This document shows positions 24,505 to 32,826 of a stretch of DNA of 64,000 nt, piece by piece. The position numbers were made by a program, and so were the translations under genes. The notes under the pieces were generated by a model. The model worked only from the letters and a program-made list of their open reading frames with translations. It was not told the origin of the DNA and made no database searches. The stretch covers positions 124,001-188,000 of the forward strand of contig NZ_JAENHO010000016.1 in NCBI RefSeq assembly GCF_016785085.1, written 5' to 3'. The first letter of the stretch is position 1; each line of letters opens with the position of its first letter. The stretch is from Paractinoplanes lichenicola. GTDB lineage: Bacteria > Actinomycetota > Actinomycetes > Mycobacteriales > Micromonosporaceae.

Positions 24505-25575
24505 ATGCCCGCTGCCCGCCTGCCCCTCGTCGTCACCTCCGACCCCGACCTGCTCGACGATCTGCTGCGCCTCGCCGCCGCCGGTGGCACCGAGATCGAC
24601 GTGGCCCCCGACCCGGCCGCGGCCCGTCCCCGCTACGGCACCGCCCCGCTGGTCATGATCGGCGCCGATCAGCTCGACGCCTGCCTGCGCGCCCGGCTGC
24701 CCCGCCGTTCCCGGGTCGCCGTCGTGGGCCGCGACGAGGTCACCGAGACGATGTGGGCGGCGGCGAACGCGCACGGCGTCGAGCACATCGCCGAGCTGCC
24801 CGTGGCCGACTCCTGGGTCGTCGACCGCTTCGCCGAGCAGCTCGACCAGCCGATCGGCCGGGTGCTGGCTGTGATCGGCGGGCGTGGCGGCGCGGGCGCG
24901 AGCACCCTGGCCGCCGGGCTGGCGACGACCGCGGCCGCGGCCCGGCACCGCACCCTGCTGATCGACGCCGACCCGCTCGGCGGCGGGCTCGACCTGATGT
25001 TCGGGTGGGAGCGCCGCGACGGCCTGCGCTGGTCGGCCCTGGCCGAGGCGGGCGGCCGGGTCGATCCGCCCACCCTGCTCGAGGCGCTGCCGCATCGGGG
25101 CGATCTCGTGGTGCTCTCGTTCGACCGCGAGGCGACGCCGCTCGTGCCGGCCGAGGCGATGGGCGCGACGATCGACGCCGGCCGGCGGGCCCGCGACGTG
25201 ATCGTGGTCGACCTGCCGCGCCGGCTCGACGACGCCGGGGTGCTGGCGCTCGAATGCGCCGACCAGGCGGTGCTGATCGTGCCGGCCGAGGTGCGCGCAT
25301 CGGCGGCCGCGGCCCGGATCGCGCGCATGGTGCAGGCCCACCGCCGCGAGCTGGCGCTGGTGGTGCGGGGGCCGTCCCCGGGCAAGCTCAAGCCGCGGGA
25401 GATCTCGGCCGCGCTCGGCCTGCCGCTGATCGGCACGCTGCGGCCCGAGCCGGCGATCAGCCAAGGCGTCGAGCGGGGGGTCGCGCCGGCCGCCGAGGGC
25501 AAGGGGCCGCTGGCCGACCTGTGCCGGCACCTGCTCGCCGACCTGCTGGGCGACACGGCGGGGGTGGCGGCGTGA
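24505..25575 (+). CDS. ssd: Septum site-determining protein Ssd / CpaE-like ATPase
   Basis: A MinD/CpaE-type P-loop protein, 356 residues, first gene of the Tad pilus operon. Residues ~1-115 resemble a receiver-like domain; from ~120 the ATPase has VLAVIGGRGGAGASTLAAGL as a deviant Walker A without the usual lysines, LLIDADPLGGGLDLMFG (A' motif) and VIVVDLPRRLDD (Walker B). This lysine-poor form is usual in actinobacterial helicase/secretion-neighbourhood CpaE-like proteins, where Ssd affects septation in mycobacteria. ATG 24505 has GGAGA six bases upstream. Its stop overlaps the tadA start (GTGA). Likely role: positioning or assembling the pilus apparatus. Confidence 0.88.
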   Translation: MPAARLPLVVTSDPDLLDDLLRLAAAGGTEIDVAPDPAAARPRYGTAPLVMIGADQLDACLRARLPRRSRVAVVGRDEVTETMWAAANAHGVEHIAELPVADSWVVDRFAEQLDQPIGRVLAVIGGRGGAGASTLAAGLATTAAAARHRTLLIDADPLGGGLDLMFGWERRDGLRWSALAEAGGRVDPPTLLEALPHRGDLVVLSFDREATPLVPAEAMGATIDAGRRARDVIVVDLPRRLDDAGVLALECADQAVLIVPAEVRASAAAARIARMVQAHRRELALVVRGPSPGKLKPREISAALGLPLIGTLRPEPAISQGVERGVAPAAEGKGPLADLCRHLLADLLGDTAGVAA

Positions 25576-26795
25576 CGGCGTACGCGGGGCTGGGCAGCCG
25601 GCTCGCGGCCTCGGCGCCGGCGGTGGCCGACCGGGTGCGGCACCGGTTCGCCGTCGACGGCGGGGAGGCGACGCCCGCGGCCGTGGTGCACGCCGTGCGC
25701 AGCGAGTCCGACGCGGCGGCCCTGGGCGACACGGCCGTGCTGCGCCTGGCCGACCGGGTGCACGACCAGCTGGTCGGGGCCGGTCCGCTGGCCCCGCTGC
25801 TGGCCGATCCACAGGTGACCGACGTGCTGGTGAACGGTCTGGCCGTGTGGGTCGACCGGGGCGTGGGCCTGCAACGAGCGCCGATCGTGCTGGGCTCCCT
25901 CGAGGAGGTGCGCCGGTTGGCCCAGCGGCTCGCGGCCGCCTGCGGACGGCGGCTCGACGACGGCCAGCCCTACGCCGACGCCCGCCTGCCCGACGGCACC
26001 CGGCTGCACGCCGTGCTGCCCCCGGTGGCGGCCGACGGGCCCTGTCTGTCGCTGCGCACCTTCCGCCAGCGGCCGTTCCGCCTGAGCGACCTGGTCGAGC
26101 ACGGCACCGTCCCGCCGACCGTGGCCCCGGTGCTCGAGGCGATCGTCGCGGCCCGGCTGGCCTATCTGGTCGTCGGCGGCACCGGCAGCGGCAAGACGAC
26201 GCTGCTGGCCACGCTGCTGGGCATGGTGCCGCCGACCGAGCGGATCGTGCTCGTGGAGGACGCCGCCGAGCTGCGGCCCCTGCATCCGCACGTGGTCGCC
26301 CTGCAGGCCCGCACGGCGAACGTCGAGGGGGCGGGCGCGATCGGGCTGACCGACCTGGTGCGGCAGGCGCTGCGGATGCGTCCCGACCGGCTGGTCGTGG
26401 GGGAGTGTCGCGGGGCCGAGATCGTCGACCTGCTCGGCGCGCTCAACACCGGGCACGACGGCGGGGCGGGGACGCTGCACGCGAACACGCCGGGCGACGT
26501 GCCGGCCCGGCTCGAGGCGCTCGGGCTGCTCGGCGGGCTGCCCCGGGCCGCCCTGCACGCCCAGGTGGTGGCGGCGCTGCAGGTGGTGCTGCAGGTCCGG
26601 CGTACGGATCGGGGCCGCGTGCTCGAATCGGTGAGCGTGCTGCTGCCCTCGGGGGAGCAACGGCTGGCCACCGTGGTGCCGGCCTGGCAGCGGCTGCGCG
26701 GCGCCGGGCCCGGTTCGGGGGCGCTGGCCCGCATGCTGGCCGTACGCGGGGCGGCCGTGCCCGCGGTGCTCACGCCGCCGGTGGTGGCGCCATGA
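25572..26795 (+). CDS. tadA: Tad pilus secretion ATPase TadA/CpaF
   Basis: A 407-residue type II/IV secretion hexameric ATPase that powers Tad pilus assembly. It has the N-terminal DVLVNGLAVWVDRGVGL segment, Walker A GGTGSGKTTL near residue 200, LVEDAAELRPLHPHVVAL, the arginine-rich RQALRMRPDRLVVGECRGAE (Walker B/Asp box) and the His box GHDGGAGTLHANTP. GTG 25572 overlaps the ssd stop by four bases, and its own stop overlaps the tadB start (ATGA). A much longer in-frame opening upstream is not coding: it crosses ssd. All hallmark residues are intact. Confidence 0.94.
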   Translation: MTAYAGLGSRLAASAPAVADRVRHRFAVDGGEATPAAVVHAVRSESDAAALGDTAVLRLADRVHDQLVGAGPLAPLLADPQVTDVLVNGLAVWVDRGVGLQRAPIVLGSLEEVRRLAQRLAAACGRRLDDGQPYADARLPDGTRLHAVLPPVAADGPCLSLRTFRQRPFRLSDLVEHGTVPPTVAPVLEAIVAARLAYLVVGGTGSGKTTLLATLLGMVPPTERIVLVEDAAELRPLHPHVVALQARTANVEGAGAIGLTDLVRQALRMRPDRLVVGECRGAEIVDLLGALNTGHDGGAGTLHANTPGDVPARLEALGLLGGLPRAALHAQVVAALQVVLQVRRTDRGRVLESVSVLLPSGEQRLATVVPAWQRLRGAGPGSGALARMLAVRGAAVPAVLTPPVVAP

Positions 26796-27493
26796 ACTGG
26801 GGGCCGCTGCTGCTCGTGGCCGGGGCGCTCGTCGTCGTGCTGCCGAACGGGCGGGTGCGACTGCCCCGGCTGTCCTTTGTGGCCATCGTGCGTCGGATCG
26901 CCGTCACGGCCGGGCGGTCGCCGCGGCAGGCGGTGGCCGGTGGGGTGACGGTCGCGGTGGTGACGGGGCTGCTCGCGGGTGGCCCGGCCGGGGCGGTGAT
27001 GGCCGGGGCCTATGCGGCGCTCGCGGGGCGGGCCCTGATCCGGCGCGCCCGGCGGCGGCGAGAGGCGGCTGAGCGGGCGGCGGCGCTTGACGCACTGGCG
27101 GCGTTGGCGGCCGATCTGCGAGCGGGGCTGCCACCCGCGAGCAGCCCCGGCAGCGGCGATCGGCTGCGGCGGCTGACGGGCTCGGTGTGGCGTCTCGCCG
27201 AGCGGACCGGCGCCCCCGCGGCCGACCTGGTCGAACGGATCGAGGCCGACGCGCGCGCGGCCGACCGGGCCGGCGCGTCGGCCAAGGCCCAGGCGGCCGG
27301 CGCCCACGCCACGGCCATGCTGCTGGCTTGTCTGCCGGTGGCGGGGCTCGGGCTCGGCGCGGCCATGGGCGCCGACCCGCTGCGGGTGCTGCTGCACACC
27401 CCGCTCGGTGCGGCCTGCGGGCTGGTCGCGGTGGGCTTGCAAGCCGGCGGCCTGCTCTGGTCGGAGCGTCTCGTCGGCGGGGTGACCCGATGA
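26792..27493 (+). CDS. tadB: Type II secretion F-domain protein TadB
   Basis: A 233-residue inner-membrane platform protein of the Tad system with hydrophobic segments near residues 5-20, 48-75, 165-185 and 200-220 around a soluble helical part (RRRREAAERAAALDALAALAADLRAG) typical of T2SSF/TadB. ATG 26792 overlaps the tadA stop. The 3' end (GGGGTGACCCG) and the following start region are repeated 50 bp later, producing a 16-codon mini-frame between tadB and tadC. Confidence 0.85.
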   Translation: MNWGPLLLVAGALVVVLPNGRVRLPRLSFVAIVRRIAVTAGRSPRQAVAGGVTVAVVTGLLAGGPAGAVMAGAYAALAGRALIRRARRRREAAERAAALDALAALAADLRAGLPPASSPGSGDRLRRLTGSVWRLAERTGAPAADLVERIEADARAADRAGASAKAQAAGAHATAMLLACLPVAGLGLGAAMGADPLRVLLHTPLGAACGLVAVGLQAGGLLWSERLVGGVTR

Positions 27494-27548
27494 CCGCCCT
27501 GTTCCGGTCGCGACGGCTTTTCGTCGGGGTGACCCGATGACCGCCCTG
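27478..27548 (+). repeat. Direct repeat across the tadB/tadC junction
   Basis: GGGGTGACCCGATGACCGCC recurs at 27478 and 27528, with CTG following in both copies. The first copy contains the tadB stop and an ATG at 27490 opening a 16-codon frame (MTALFRSRRLFVGVTR, stop 27538-27540) whose stop overlaps the ATG of tadC at 27537. The second copy contains the true tadC start (MTALLLVG). It looks like a recent 50-bp tandem duplication. Confidence 0.85.
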
Positions 27549-28244
27549 CTGCTTGTGGGGGCGGCCCTCGCCTTGGTCATCACCCCCGCGGTTCGTCGTC
27601 GGCGGCTGGCCTTCCTGCGCCCGGTCCCGCGGTCGGCGCCGGCCGCGAACGCACGGCGATTGAGGATCCTGCTGGCGGTCCTGGCCGGGTTGGCCGTCAC
27701 GGGCTACCTCGGCACCTGGTGGGGAGTGCTCCCGGGCGTCGCCGCCGGGGTGGGCGCCGAGCGGTTCCTGCGGCGGCGCGAACCGGCCCGGGTCCGGCAG
27801 GAGCGCCGGGCCGCCGCGGCCGACCTGCCGCTCGGGGCCGACCTGCTGGCGGCCGCGCTGCGGGCGGGCGCGCCGGTCGACGGGGCGGCCGCCGCGGTGG
27901 CCGACGCCCTCGACGGGCCGCTCGGCACCCGGCTGTGCCGCACGGCCCGATCGCTGGCGCTGGGCGCGGCCCCGGCCGAGGCGTGGGGGCACCTCGACGG
28001 GGTGCCGGGCGCCGACCGGCTGGTCGCGGCGGCGGTGCGCACCAGCGCCAGCGGCGGCGCCCTGGCCAAGGCGCTGGGCGGGCTCGCCGACGACCTGCGG
28101 GCCGACCGGTCGGTGGCCGTCGAGGCGGCCGCGCAGCGGGCCGCCGTGCTGATCGTGCTGCCGCTCGGGCTGTGCTTCCTGCCCGCCTTCCTGCTCGCCG
28201 GGCTCGTCCCGGTGCTCATCGCGGTCCTCGGGGACGTGCTCTGA
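27537..28244 (+). CDS. tadC: Type II secretion F-domain protein TadC
   Basis: A 235-residue platform protein of the Tad system, partner of TadB. It has hydrophobic segments at about residues 3-18, 45-70, 200-230 and the T2SSF-like soluble part LPLGADLLAAALRAGAPVDG...VAAAVRTSASGGALAKAL. ATG 27537 lies in a duplicated junction (see repeat). It is followed after 59 bp by the pilin gene. Confidence 0.87.
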   Translation: MTALLLVGAALALVITPAVRRRRLAFLRPVPRSAPAANARRLRILLAVLAGLAVTGYLGTWWGVLPGVAAGVGAERFLRRREPARVRQERRAAAADLPLGADLLAAALRAGAPVDGAAAAVADALDGPLGTRLCRTARSLALGAAPAEAWGHLDGVPGADRLVAAAVRTSASGGALAKALGGLADDLRADRSVAVEAAAQRAAVLIVLPLGLCFLPAFLLAGLVPVLIAVLGDVL

Positions 28245-28303
28245 CCCCGGGACCACCGGACCGGCCGCGGGCCGGTCGCTCACCACAACTGAAGGAGAAC
28301 CAC

Positions 28304-28489
28304 GTGCGCAAACTGATCGCGAACTTCGCGCGGCTGCGGGCCGAGGCGGCGGACGCCGGCATGAACACAGCCGAATACGCCGTCGGCACACTGGCGGCGG
28401 TCGCGTTCGCCGGCATCCTCTACAAGGTCCTGACGGGAACGGCCGTGATGGCCGCCCTGACCGGCATCATCGGCCGGGCGCTGAAGTGA
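28304..28489 (+). CDS. DUF4244 / Flp-type pilin-like small protein
   Basis: A 61-residue protein with a short basic N-terminus, then AGMNTAEYAVGTLAAVAFAGILYKVL, a single hydrophobic helix with the Glu at position +5 after the likely cleavage site, as in Flp-type prepilins. It is probably the main pilus subunit of this Tad cluster. GTG 28304 follows a strong ribosome site GAAGGAGA. The stop overlaps the tadE start. No prepilin peptidase gene is in the window. Confidence 0.85.
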   Translation: MRKLIANFARLRAEAADAGMNTAEYAVGTLAAVAFAGILYKVLTGTAVMAALTGIIGRALK

Positions 28490-28965
28490 TCCGGCGCCGG
28501 CGGCCCGGCCGCGACCGGGGAGCGTCCCTGGCCTCGCGGCGCGTCTGGGGAGCGTCCCCGGTCTCGTGGCGCGACTGGGGAGCGTTCACGGCCTCGCGGT
28601 GCGACCGGGGAGCGTTCGCGGTCTCGCGGTGCGACCGGGGAGCGTTCACGGCCGAGCTCGCGGCCGGGCTGCCGGCGTTGATGCTGCTGCTCCTGGCGGG
28701 CTTGGCCATGGTGTCGGCCGTGGCCGCCAAGGGCCAATGCCTGGACGCCGCCCGCGAGGCGGCCCTGGCCGAGGCCCGCGGCGAGTCGGGGGCCGCGGCG
28801 GGCGCCCGGGTGGCCCCGCCGGGCGCGGCGGTCGAGCTGGGCGGCGACGGCGAGATCGTGACGGTCCACGTGCGGGCGCACTTCCGGGTGCTGGGCGCCC
28901 AACTGCCCGCGATCACCGTCGAGGGCTCGGCGACGGCCGCCCGCGAGCCGGAGCCGGTGCTGTGA
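28486..28965 (+). CDS. tadE: TadE-family pilus assembly protein with expanded N-terminal repeats
   Basis: A 159-residue pseudopilin-like protein. The TadE core RGAFTAELAAGLPALMLLLLAGL (residues ~51-73, helix with the typical Glu) is preceded by four extra decapeptide units of the form GAFxxSRxDR, encoded by exact-period 30-bp repeats at 28517-28654. Normal family members begin shortly before the DRGAFTAE motif, so the expansion lengthens the cytoplasmic N-terminus by about 40 residues. It starts at ATG 28486, overlapping the pilin stop, and its stop overlaps the next GTG. Confidence 0.85.
   Translation: MIRRRRPGRDRGASLASRRVWGASPVSWRDWGAFTASRCDRGAFAVSRCDRGAFTAELAAGLPALMLLLLAGLAMVSAVAAKGQCLDAAREAALAEARGESGAAAGARVAPPGAAVELGGDGEIVTVHVRAHFRVLGAQLPAITVEGSATAAREPEPVL
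28517..28654 (+). repeat. 30-bp tandem repeats inside tadE
   Basis: Units start at 28517, 28547, 28577, 28607 and 28637 (partial), each beginning GGGGAGCG. Units 3 and 4 differ at few bases; units 1 and 2 are more diverged. The period is a multiple of three, so the frame is kept. Confidence 0.92.
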
Positions 28966-29315
28966 GGGACCGCGGGGCGGCCACCGTCCTCGTCCTGGCG
29001 ATCGGCCTGGTGTTGGTCACGGCGGGCGTCTTCGGCGCGAGCGTGGGCGCGGCTCGGGTCGGTCGCCACCAGGCCCGCACGGCCGCCGATCTGGGCGCGC
29101 TGGCCGGCGGCACCCAGGCGATCTTCGGCCCCGAGACAGCGTGCCCCCGAGCCGCCCGGTTCGTGACGGCCAACGGCGGCCGCATGACGTCGTGCGTGGT
29201 CGAGGGCCTGGAGATCGTCGTCCGGGCCGAGGTCGAGGTCCGCGTCGCCTTCGGCCTGGGCGGACAAGCGGTGGCCACGGCCCGAGCAGGCCCGGTCTAC
29301 GCCCTGCCGGACTGA
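28962..29315 (+). CDS. TadE-like secretion-neighbourhood protein (Rv3654c type)
   Basis: A 117-residue protein with an N-terminal RDRGAATVLVLAIGLVLVTAGVFGAS helix, then GRHQARTAADLGALAGG and two cysteines (ACPRAARF, SCVVEGLEI), the pattern of the helicase/secretion-neighbourhood TadE-like family. GTG 28962 overlaps the tadE stop as GTGA. It ends the pilus operon; its 3' end overlaps the convergent helicase by 19 bp. Confidence 0.85.
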   Translation: MRDRGAATVLVLAIGLVLVTAGVFGASVGAARVGRHQARTAADLGALAGGTQAIFGPETACPRAARFVTANGGRMTSCVVEGLEIVVRAEVEVRVAFGLGGQAVATARAGPVYALPD

Positions 29316-31624
29316 TCGGCCAGGGCGGTCAGCACGGTGTCGAGGACCTGGACGGCGCCTAGTTTGTGCAGGGGGTTGTTGCCGTTGCCGCACTTGGGGG
29401 ACTGGACGCACGCCGGGCAGCCGGAGTCGCACGTGCAGGCGGCGATGGCTTCCCGGGTGGCCGCGAGCCAGTCGGCGGCCACGGCGTAGGCGCGTTCGGC
29501 GAAACCGGCGCCGCCGGGGTGCCCGTCGTAGACGAAGACCGTCGGGGCCTCGGTGTCGACGTGGTTGGCCGTGGACAGGCCGCCGATGTCCCAGCGGTCG
29601 CAGGTGGCCATCAGCGGCAGCAGGCCGATCGCGGCGTGTTCGGCGGCGTGCAGGGCGCCGGGGACGTCGGGCGGTTCGACGCCGGCGCGGTCGAGGGCCT
29701 GGGGTGAGATCGTGAACCAAACGGCCACCGTCCGCAGGTCGCGCACCGGCAGGTCGAGGGGCCGGGTGTCGATCACCTCGCCGGTCGTGATGCGGCGGCG
29801 TTGATATGAGACGACCTGGCTGGTCACCTCGACGTCACCGAGGAACAGGCCGACCGGGCCCGCGCTGATGTGTTCGCGGATGCCCAGCACCTCGACGTCG
29901 GTCACGTCGCGGGCCTGGGTCGTCCAGTCGGGCTCCTCGTGGTGCACCAGCGCGATCGCGTCGTCCAGGTCGAGGTTGTCCACCAGGTAGGTCACGCCCT
30001 GGTGCAGGTAGGCCGCGCCGGTGTGCAGCATGACGTGTGAGGACGTCTGGTCGACCGTGCCCAGCAGGCGGCCCGTCGACGCCTCGACGATCGAGACCGG
30101 GGCGCCGCCCGCGCCGCGCAGGTCGACGTCGGGGCGGCCGGGACGCGTCCAATACCAGCCCGACGGCCGCTTCCGCAGCGCACCCGAGGCGGTCAACCCC
30201 TCGACCGCAGGCAGAGCAGCCGGTCCGAAAAGGGACATGTCGGCCGCGGTCAACGGCATCTCGGACGCGGCGCAACACAGCTGCGGACCCAGCACGTACG
30301 GGTTGGCCGGATCCAGCACCGTCATCTCGACCGGGCGGCCGAACAGCGCCGACGGGTGGTGCACGAGGTAGGTGTCGAGCGGGTCGTCCCGCGCGATCAG
30401 CACCGCCAGCGCCGAGCCGCCGTCGCGACCGGCCCGCCCGGCCTGCTGCCAGAGCGACGCCCGGGTGCCGGGGTAGCCGCAGATCAGCACCGCGTCCAGC
30501 CCGACCAGGTCGACGCCCAGCTCGAGCGCGTTGGTCGAGGCCAGCGCGAGCAACTCGCCCGAGAGCAGGGCACGCTCGATCTTGCGGCGGTCCTCCTTCA
30601 GGTAGCCCGCCCGATACGCCGCCACGCGACCGCCCAGGCCCGGCACCGCCTCGTCGAGCGAGCGCCGGGTCATCGTCGCGACCACCTCGGCCCCGCGGCG
30701 CGAGCGGATGAACGCCAGGGTGCGCGTGCCCGCCACGACGGCGTCGGTGAGCAGGTCGGACGTCTCGCTCAGGGCGGACCGGCGTACGGGGGGAAGGTCT
30801 GGCTCCTCGGGCGGAAGCAGGGGCGGCTCCCACAGCGCGAACGTGGTCGCCCCGCGCGGCGACGAGTCCTCGGTCACCGCGGTCACGGGCAGGCCGATCA
30901 GGCGCGACGCGGCATCAGCGGGATCACCGGACGTGGCCGAGGCGAGCACGAACGTGGGCGAGCCGCCGTAGCGCGCGGCCAGTCGTCGCAGCCGGCGCAC
31001 CACGTGCGAGACGTGCGAGCCGAACACCCCGCGATAGGCGTGGCACTCGTCGATCACCACGTACGTCAGGCGGCGCAGGAAGGTCGCCCAGCGCGCGTGG
31101 CCGGGCAGCAGGCCGTGGTGCAGCATGTCGGGATTGGTGAGGATCAGCCGGGAGTGCTGCCGGATCCACTCGCGCTCCTCGCGGGAGGTGTCACCGTCGT
31201 ACGTGGCCGGGCGCACCCCGTCGATGCCGAGCTTGGTCACCGCGCGCAGCTGGTCGGCCGCGAGCGCCTTGGTCGGCGAGAGGTAGAGCGCCGTCGCACG
31301 CGGGTCGACGGCGAGCCGGGTGAGCATCGGGAGCTGATACGCCAGCGACTTGCCCGACGCGGTGCCGGTCGCCACGACGACGTGGGTGCCCTCGGCGGCC
31401 AGCGACGCCGCGGTGGCCTGGTGCTCCCACGGCTGGGCGATGCCGTGCGCGGTCAGGGCGGCGACCACCTCCGGGGCGGCCCACTCGGGCCAGGGAGCGG
31501 TTTTCCCCGTACGGGCGGGAATCTCCTCGATATGGGTGATGGGGGAGTCGGCCGCCGGGGTGCGGGCCCGCAGCCGCTGCAGCAGTTCGGCGGGGCCGTA
31601 GGCGGTCGACGTCACGCCGGCCAC
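29297..31624 (-). CDS. DEAH-box helicase with DUF1998-type C-terminus
   Basis: A superfamily 2 helicase of 775 residues, characteristically next to Tad clusters in actinobacteria. Motif I is ATGTASGKSLAY, motif II DECH (VVIDECHAYRG), motif III SATSGDP, and motif VI QQAGRAGRDG. The C-terminus has DUF1998-like sequence with a cysteine cluster CTCDSGCPACVQSPKCGNGN, probably a metal site. Likely role: DNA repair or recombination (related to MrfA/Hrq1 type). ATG 31624 is the start; its stop lies inside the convergent TadE-like gene. Confidence 0.92.
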   Translation of the reverse strand: MAGVTSTAYGPAELLQRLRARTPAADSPITHIEEIPARTGKTAPWPEWAAPEVVAALTAHGIAQPWEHQATAASLAAEGTHVVVATGTASGKSLAYQLPMLTRLAVDPRATALYLSPTKALAADQLRAVTKLGIDGVRPATYDGDTSREEREWIRQHSRLILTNPDMLHHGLLPGHARWATFLRRLTYVVIDECHAYRGVFGSHVSHVVRRLRRLAARYGGSPTFVLASATSGDPADAASRLIGLPVTAVTEDSSPRGATTFALWEPPLLPPEEPDLPPVRRSALSETSDLLTDAVVAGTRTLAFIRSRRGAEVVATMTRRSLDEAVPGLGGRVAAYRAGYLKEDRRKIERALLSGELLALASTNALELGVDLVGLDAVLICGYPGTRASLWQQAGRAGRDGGSALAVLIARDDPLDTYLVHHPSALFGRPVEMTVLDPANPYVLGPQLCCAASEMPLTAADMSLFGPAALPAVEGLTASGALRKRPSGWYWTRPGRPDVDLRGAGGAPVSIVEASTGRLLGTVDQTSSHVMLHTGAAYLHQGVTYLVDNLDLDDAIALVHHEEPDWTTQARDVTDVEVLGIREHISAGPVGLFLGDVEVTSQVVSYQRRRITTGEVIDTRPLDLPVRDLRTVAVWFTISPQALDRAGVEPPDVPGALHAAEHAAIGLLPLMATCDRWDIGGLSTANHVDTEAPTVFVYDGHPGGAGFAERAYAVAADWLAATREAIAACTCDSGCPACVQSPKCGNGNNPLHKLGAVQVLDTVLTALADQSGRA

Positions 31625-31757
31625 TGTGACACCCGAATGGCGGGAACCTCAAACGGGTACGACGGTGGAGCCGGACGTCGGCCGATTGCCGGTCGATGGT
31701 TAGATTCGCTGGGGAGATCGGCCGTCAATCAGCGTGCCCCCGCAGGGAGGAGGAGCG

Positions 31758-32114
31758 ATGGAGCTGTCCCTTGCGACCAGGACCGTCGCCGAGCACACGG
31801 TGCTCGAGGTTGGCGGCGAGGTCGACGTCTACACGGCTCCGAGGCTGCGTGAGCGCCTCGTGGAGCTGGTCGATTCCGGGGTCCGCAGCGTCGTCGTCGA
31901 CCTCGGCGGCGTGGAGTTCCTCGACTCCACCGGCCTCGGCGTGCTGGTCGGCGCGATGAAGCGGCTGCGGGTGGCGAACGGGCGGTTCAGCCTCGTGTGC
32001 TCCAAGGAGGCCCTGCTCAAGATCTTCCGGATCACGGCGCTCGATCAGGTCTTCCCGATCTTCCCCACGATCGAGGCGGCCACCGCAGACAGCGACGGCA
32101 GCGCGACTTCGTGA
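31758..32114 (+). CDS. bldG: BldG-type anti-sigma factor antagonist
   Basis: A 118-residue STAS protein closely resembling Streptomyces BldG: LSLATRTVAEHTVLEVGGE, VDVYTAPRLRERLVELV, EFLDSTGLGVLVGAMKRL with the phosphorylatable Ser57, and KIFRITALDQVFPIF. BldG links stress responses and morphological differentiation. ATG 31758 has a strong ribosome site (GGGAGGAGGAG). It overlaps by one base with the downstream anti-sigma-like gene, as in Streptomyces, and hppA and topA follow in the same order as in that genus, which supports orthology. Confidence 0.93.
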   Translation: MELSLATRTVAEHTVLEVGGEVDVYTAPRLRERLVELVDSGVRSVVVDLGGVEFLDSTGLGVLVGAMKRLRVANGRFSLVCSKEALLKIFRITALDQVFPIFPTIEAATADSDGSATS

Positions 32115-32551
32115 TGGCGACAGTTCGGCTGTCCTTCTCTCCCGCCCCCGTGCACGTTCGGACTGCACGGCTGGTCGGCGTTGCGGTGGCCCGGCGTGCC
32201 GGGGTCGCCGAAGAGCTGCTGGACGAGGTCCGGCTGGCGATCGGTGAGGCCTGCACGCGCGCCGTCGCCTTGCACAATCAGTACGGTCTGCCCGATCTGG
32301 TGACCGTCGAAATGTCTGATTCGGATTCCTACTCCGTACGGGTCATCGACCACGCCCCGATCGAGGCGAGCGTCGGGCTGACCAAGTTGCCGCCCGACGA
32401 GCTGGCCGACGAGTCGCTGACCGACGAGGCGCTCACCACCGGCGTGGGTTTCGCGCTGCTGGCCGGATTTGTCGACGACCTGCAGGTACGCCCGGTTGAC
32501 GACGGCCCGGGCACGGAGGTCCGGATGGTCTGGCCGGTCCGGCGGCGCTGA
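32114..32551 (+). CDS. Anti-sigma regulatory (HATPase-like) partner of BldG
   Basis: A 145-residue SpoIIAB/RsbW-like protein. The N-box usually EAxxNAxxH reads EACTRAVALHN, with Arg49 at the Asn that coordinates magnesium. The G1 position reads VIDHAPIEA without the usual DxGxG; the G2-like segment is TGVGFALLAGFVDDL. This suggests weakened or lost ATP binding, while the fold and BldG neighbour suggest it binds STAS or sigma proteins. ATG 32114 overlaps the bldG stop. It corresponds by position to the anti-sigma gene downstream of bldG in Streptomyces. Confidence 0.85.
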   Translation: MATVRLSFSPAPVHVRTARLVGVAVARRAGVAEELLDEVRLAIGEACTRAVALHNQYGLPDLVTVEMSDSDSYSVRVIDHAPIEASVGLTKLPPDELADESLTDEALTTGVGFALLAGFVDDLQVRPVDDGPGTEVRMVWPVRRR

Positions 32552-32826
32552 ACCGGTCTTAAAACAAACTGGACAAATCCGCGACGATATCAACCCTCGT
32601 TGATACCCCGACATCCGCCTGCTAACACAGCGGCAAACATCACCACGACACGGCTGAACTCAGGTGTGACCAGCACCACCATCGGCCGATACAGTACGCG
32701 AGTTATCAGCTACTGCTCCTGGTCCCGCGGCCGCGGGACCCAGTTGTCGTTTCCCCTCGCAAGGGGATGCGCCCGTGCGGTCTCGTCCGCCGAAACCGGG
32801 CGCGGTCGGTGTACAGGAGGACATTG
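32552..32826 (+). promoter_or_regulatory. hppA upstream region with two hairpins
   Basis: It contains TATCAA-CCCTCG-TTGATA (32587-32604), a possible -10 TACAGT at 32690-32695, a perfect 20-bp palindrome GGTCCCGCGGCCGCGGGACC (32721-32740) and a small stem TCCCCT-CGCA-AGGGGA (32752-32767), then the ribosome site AGGAGGA near 32816. If transcription starts near 32700, both hairpins are in the leader. Confidence 0.5.

Noticed and set aside
24090..25571. N-terminal extension of tadA to 24090
   Set aside because: This part of the frame is out-of-frame overlap with the STAS and ssd genes; GTG 25572 is coupled to the ssd stop and gives the normal protein length.
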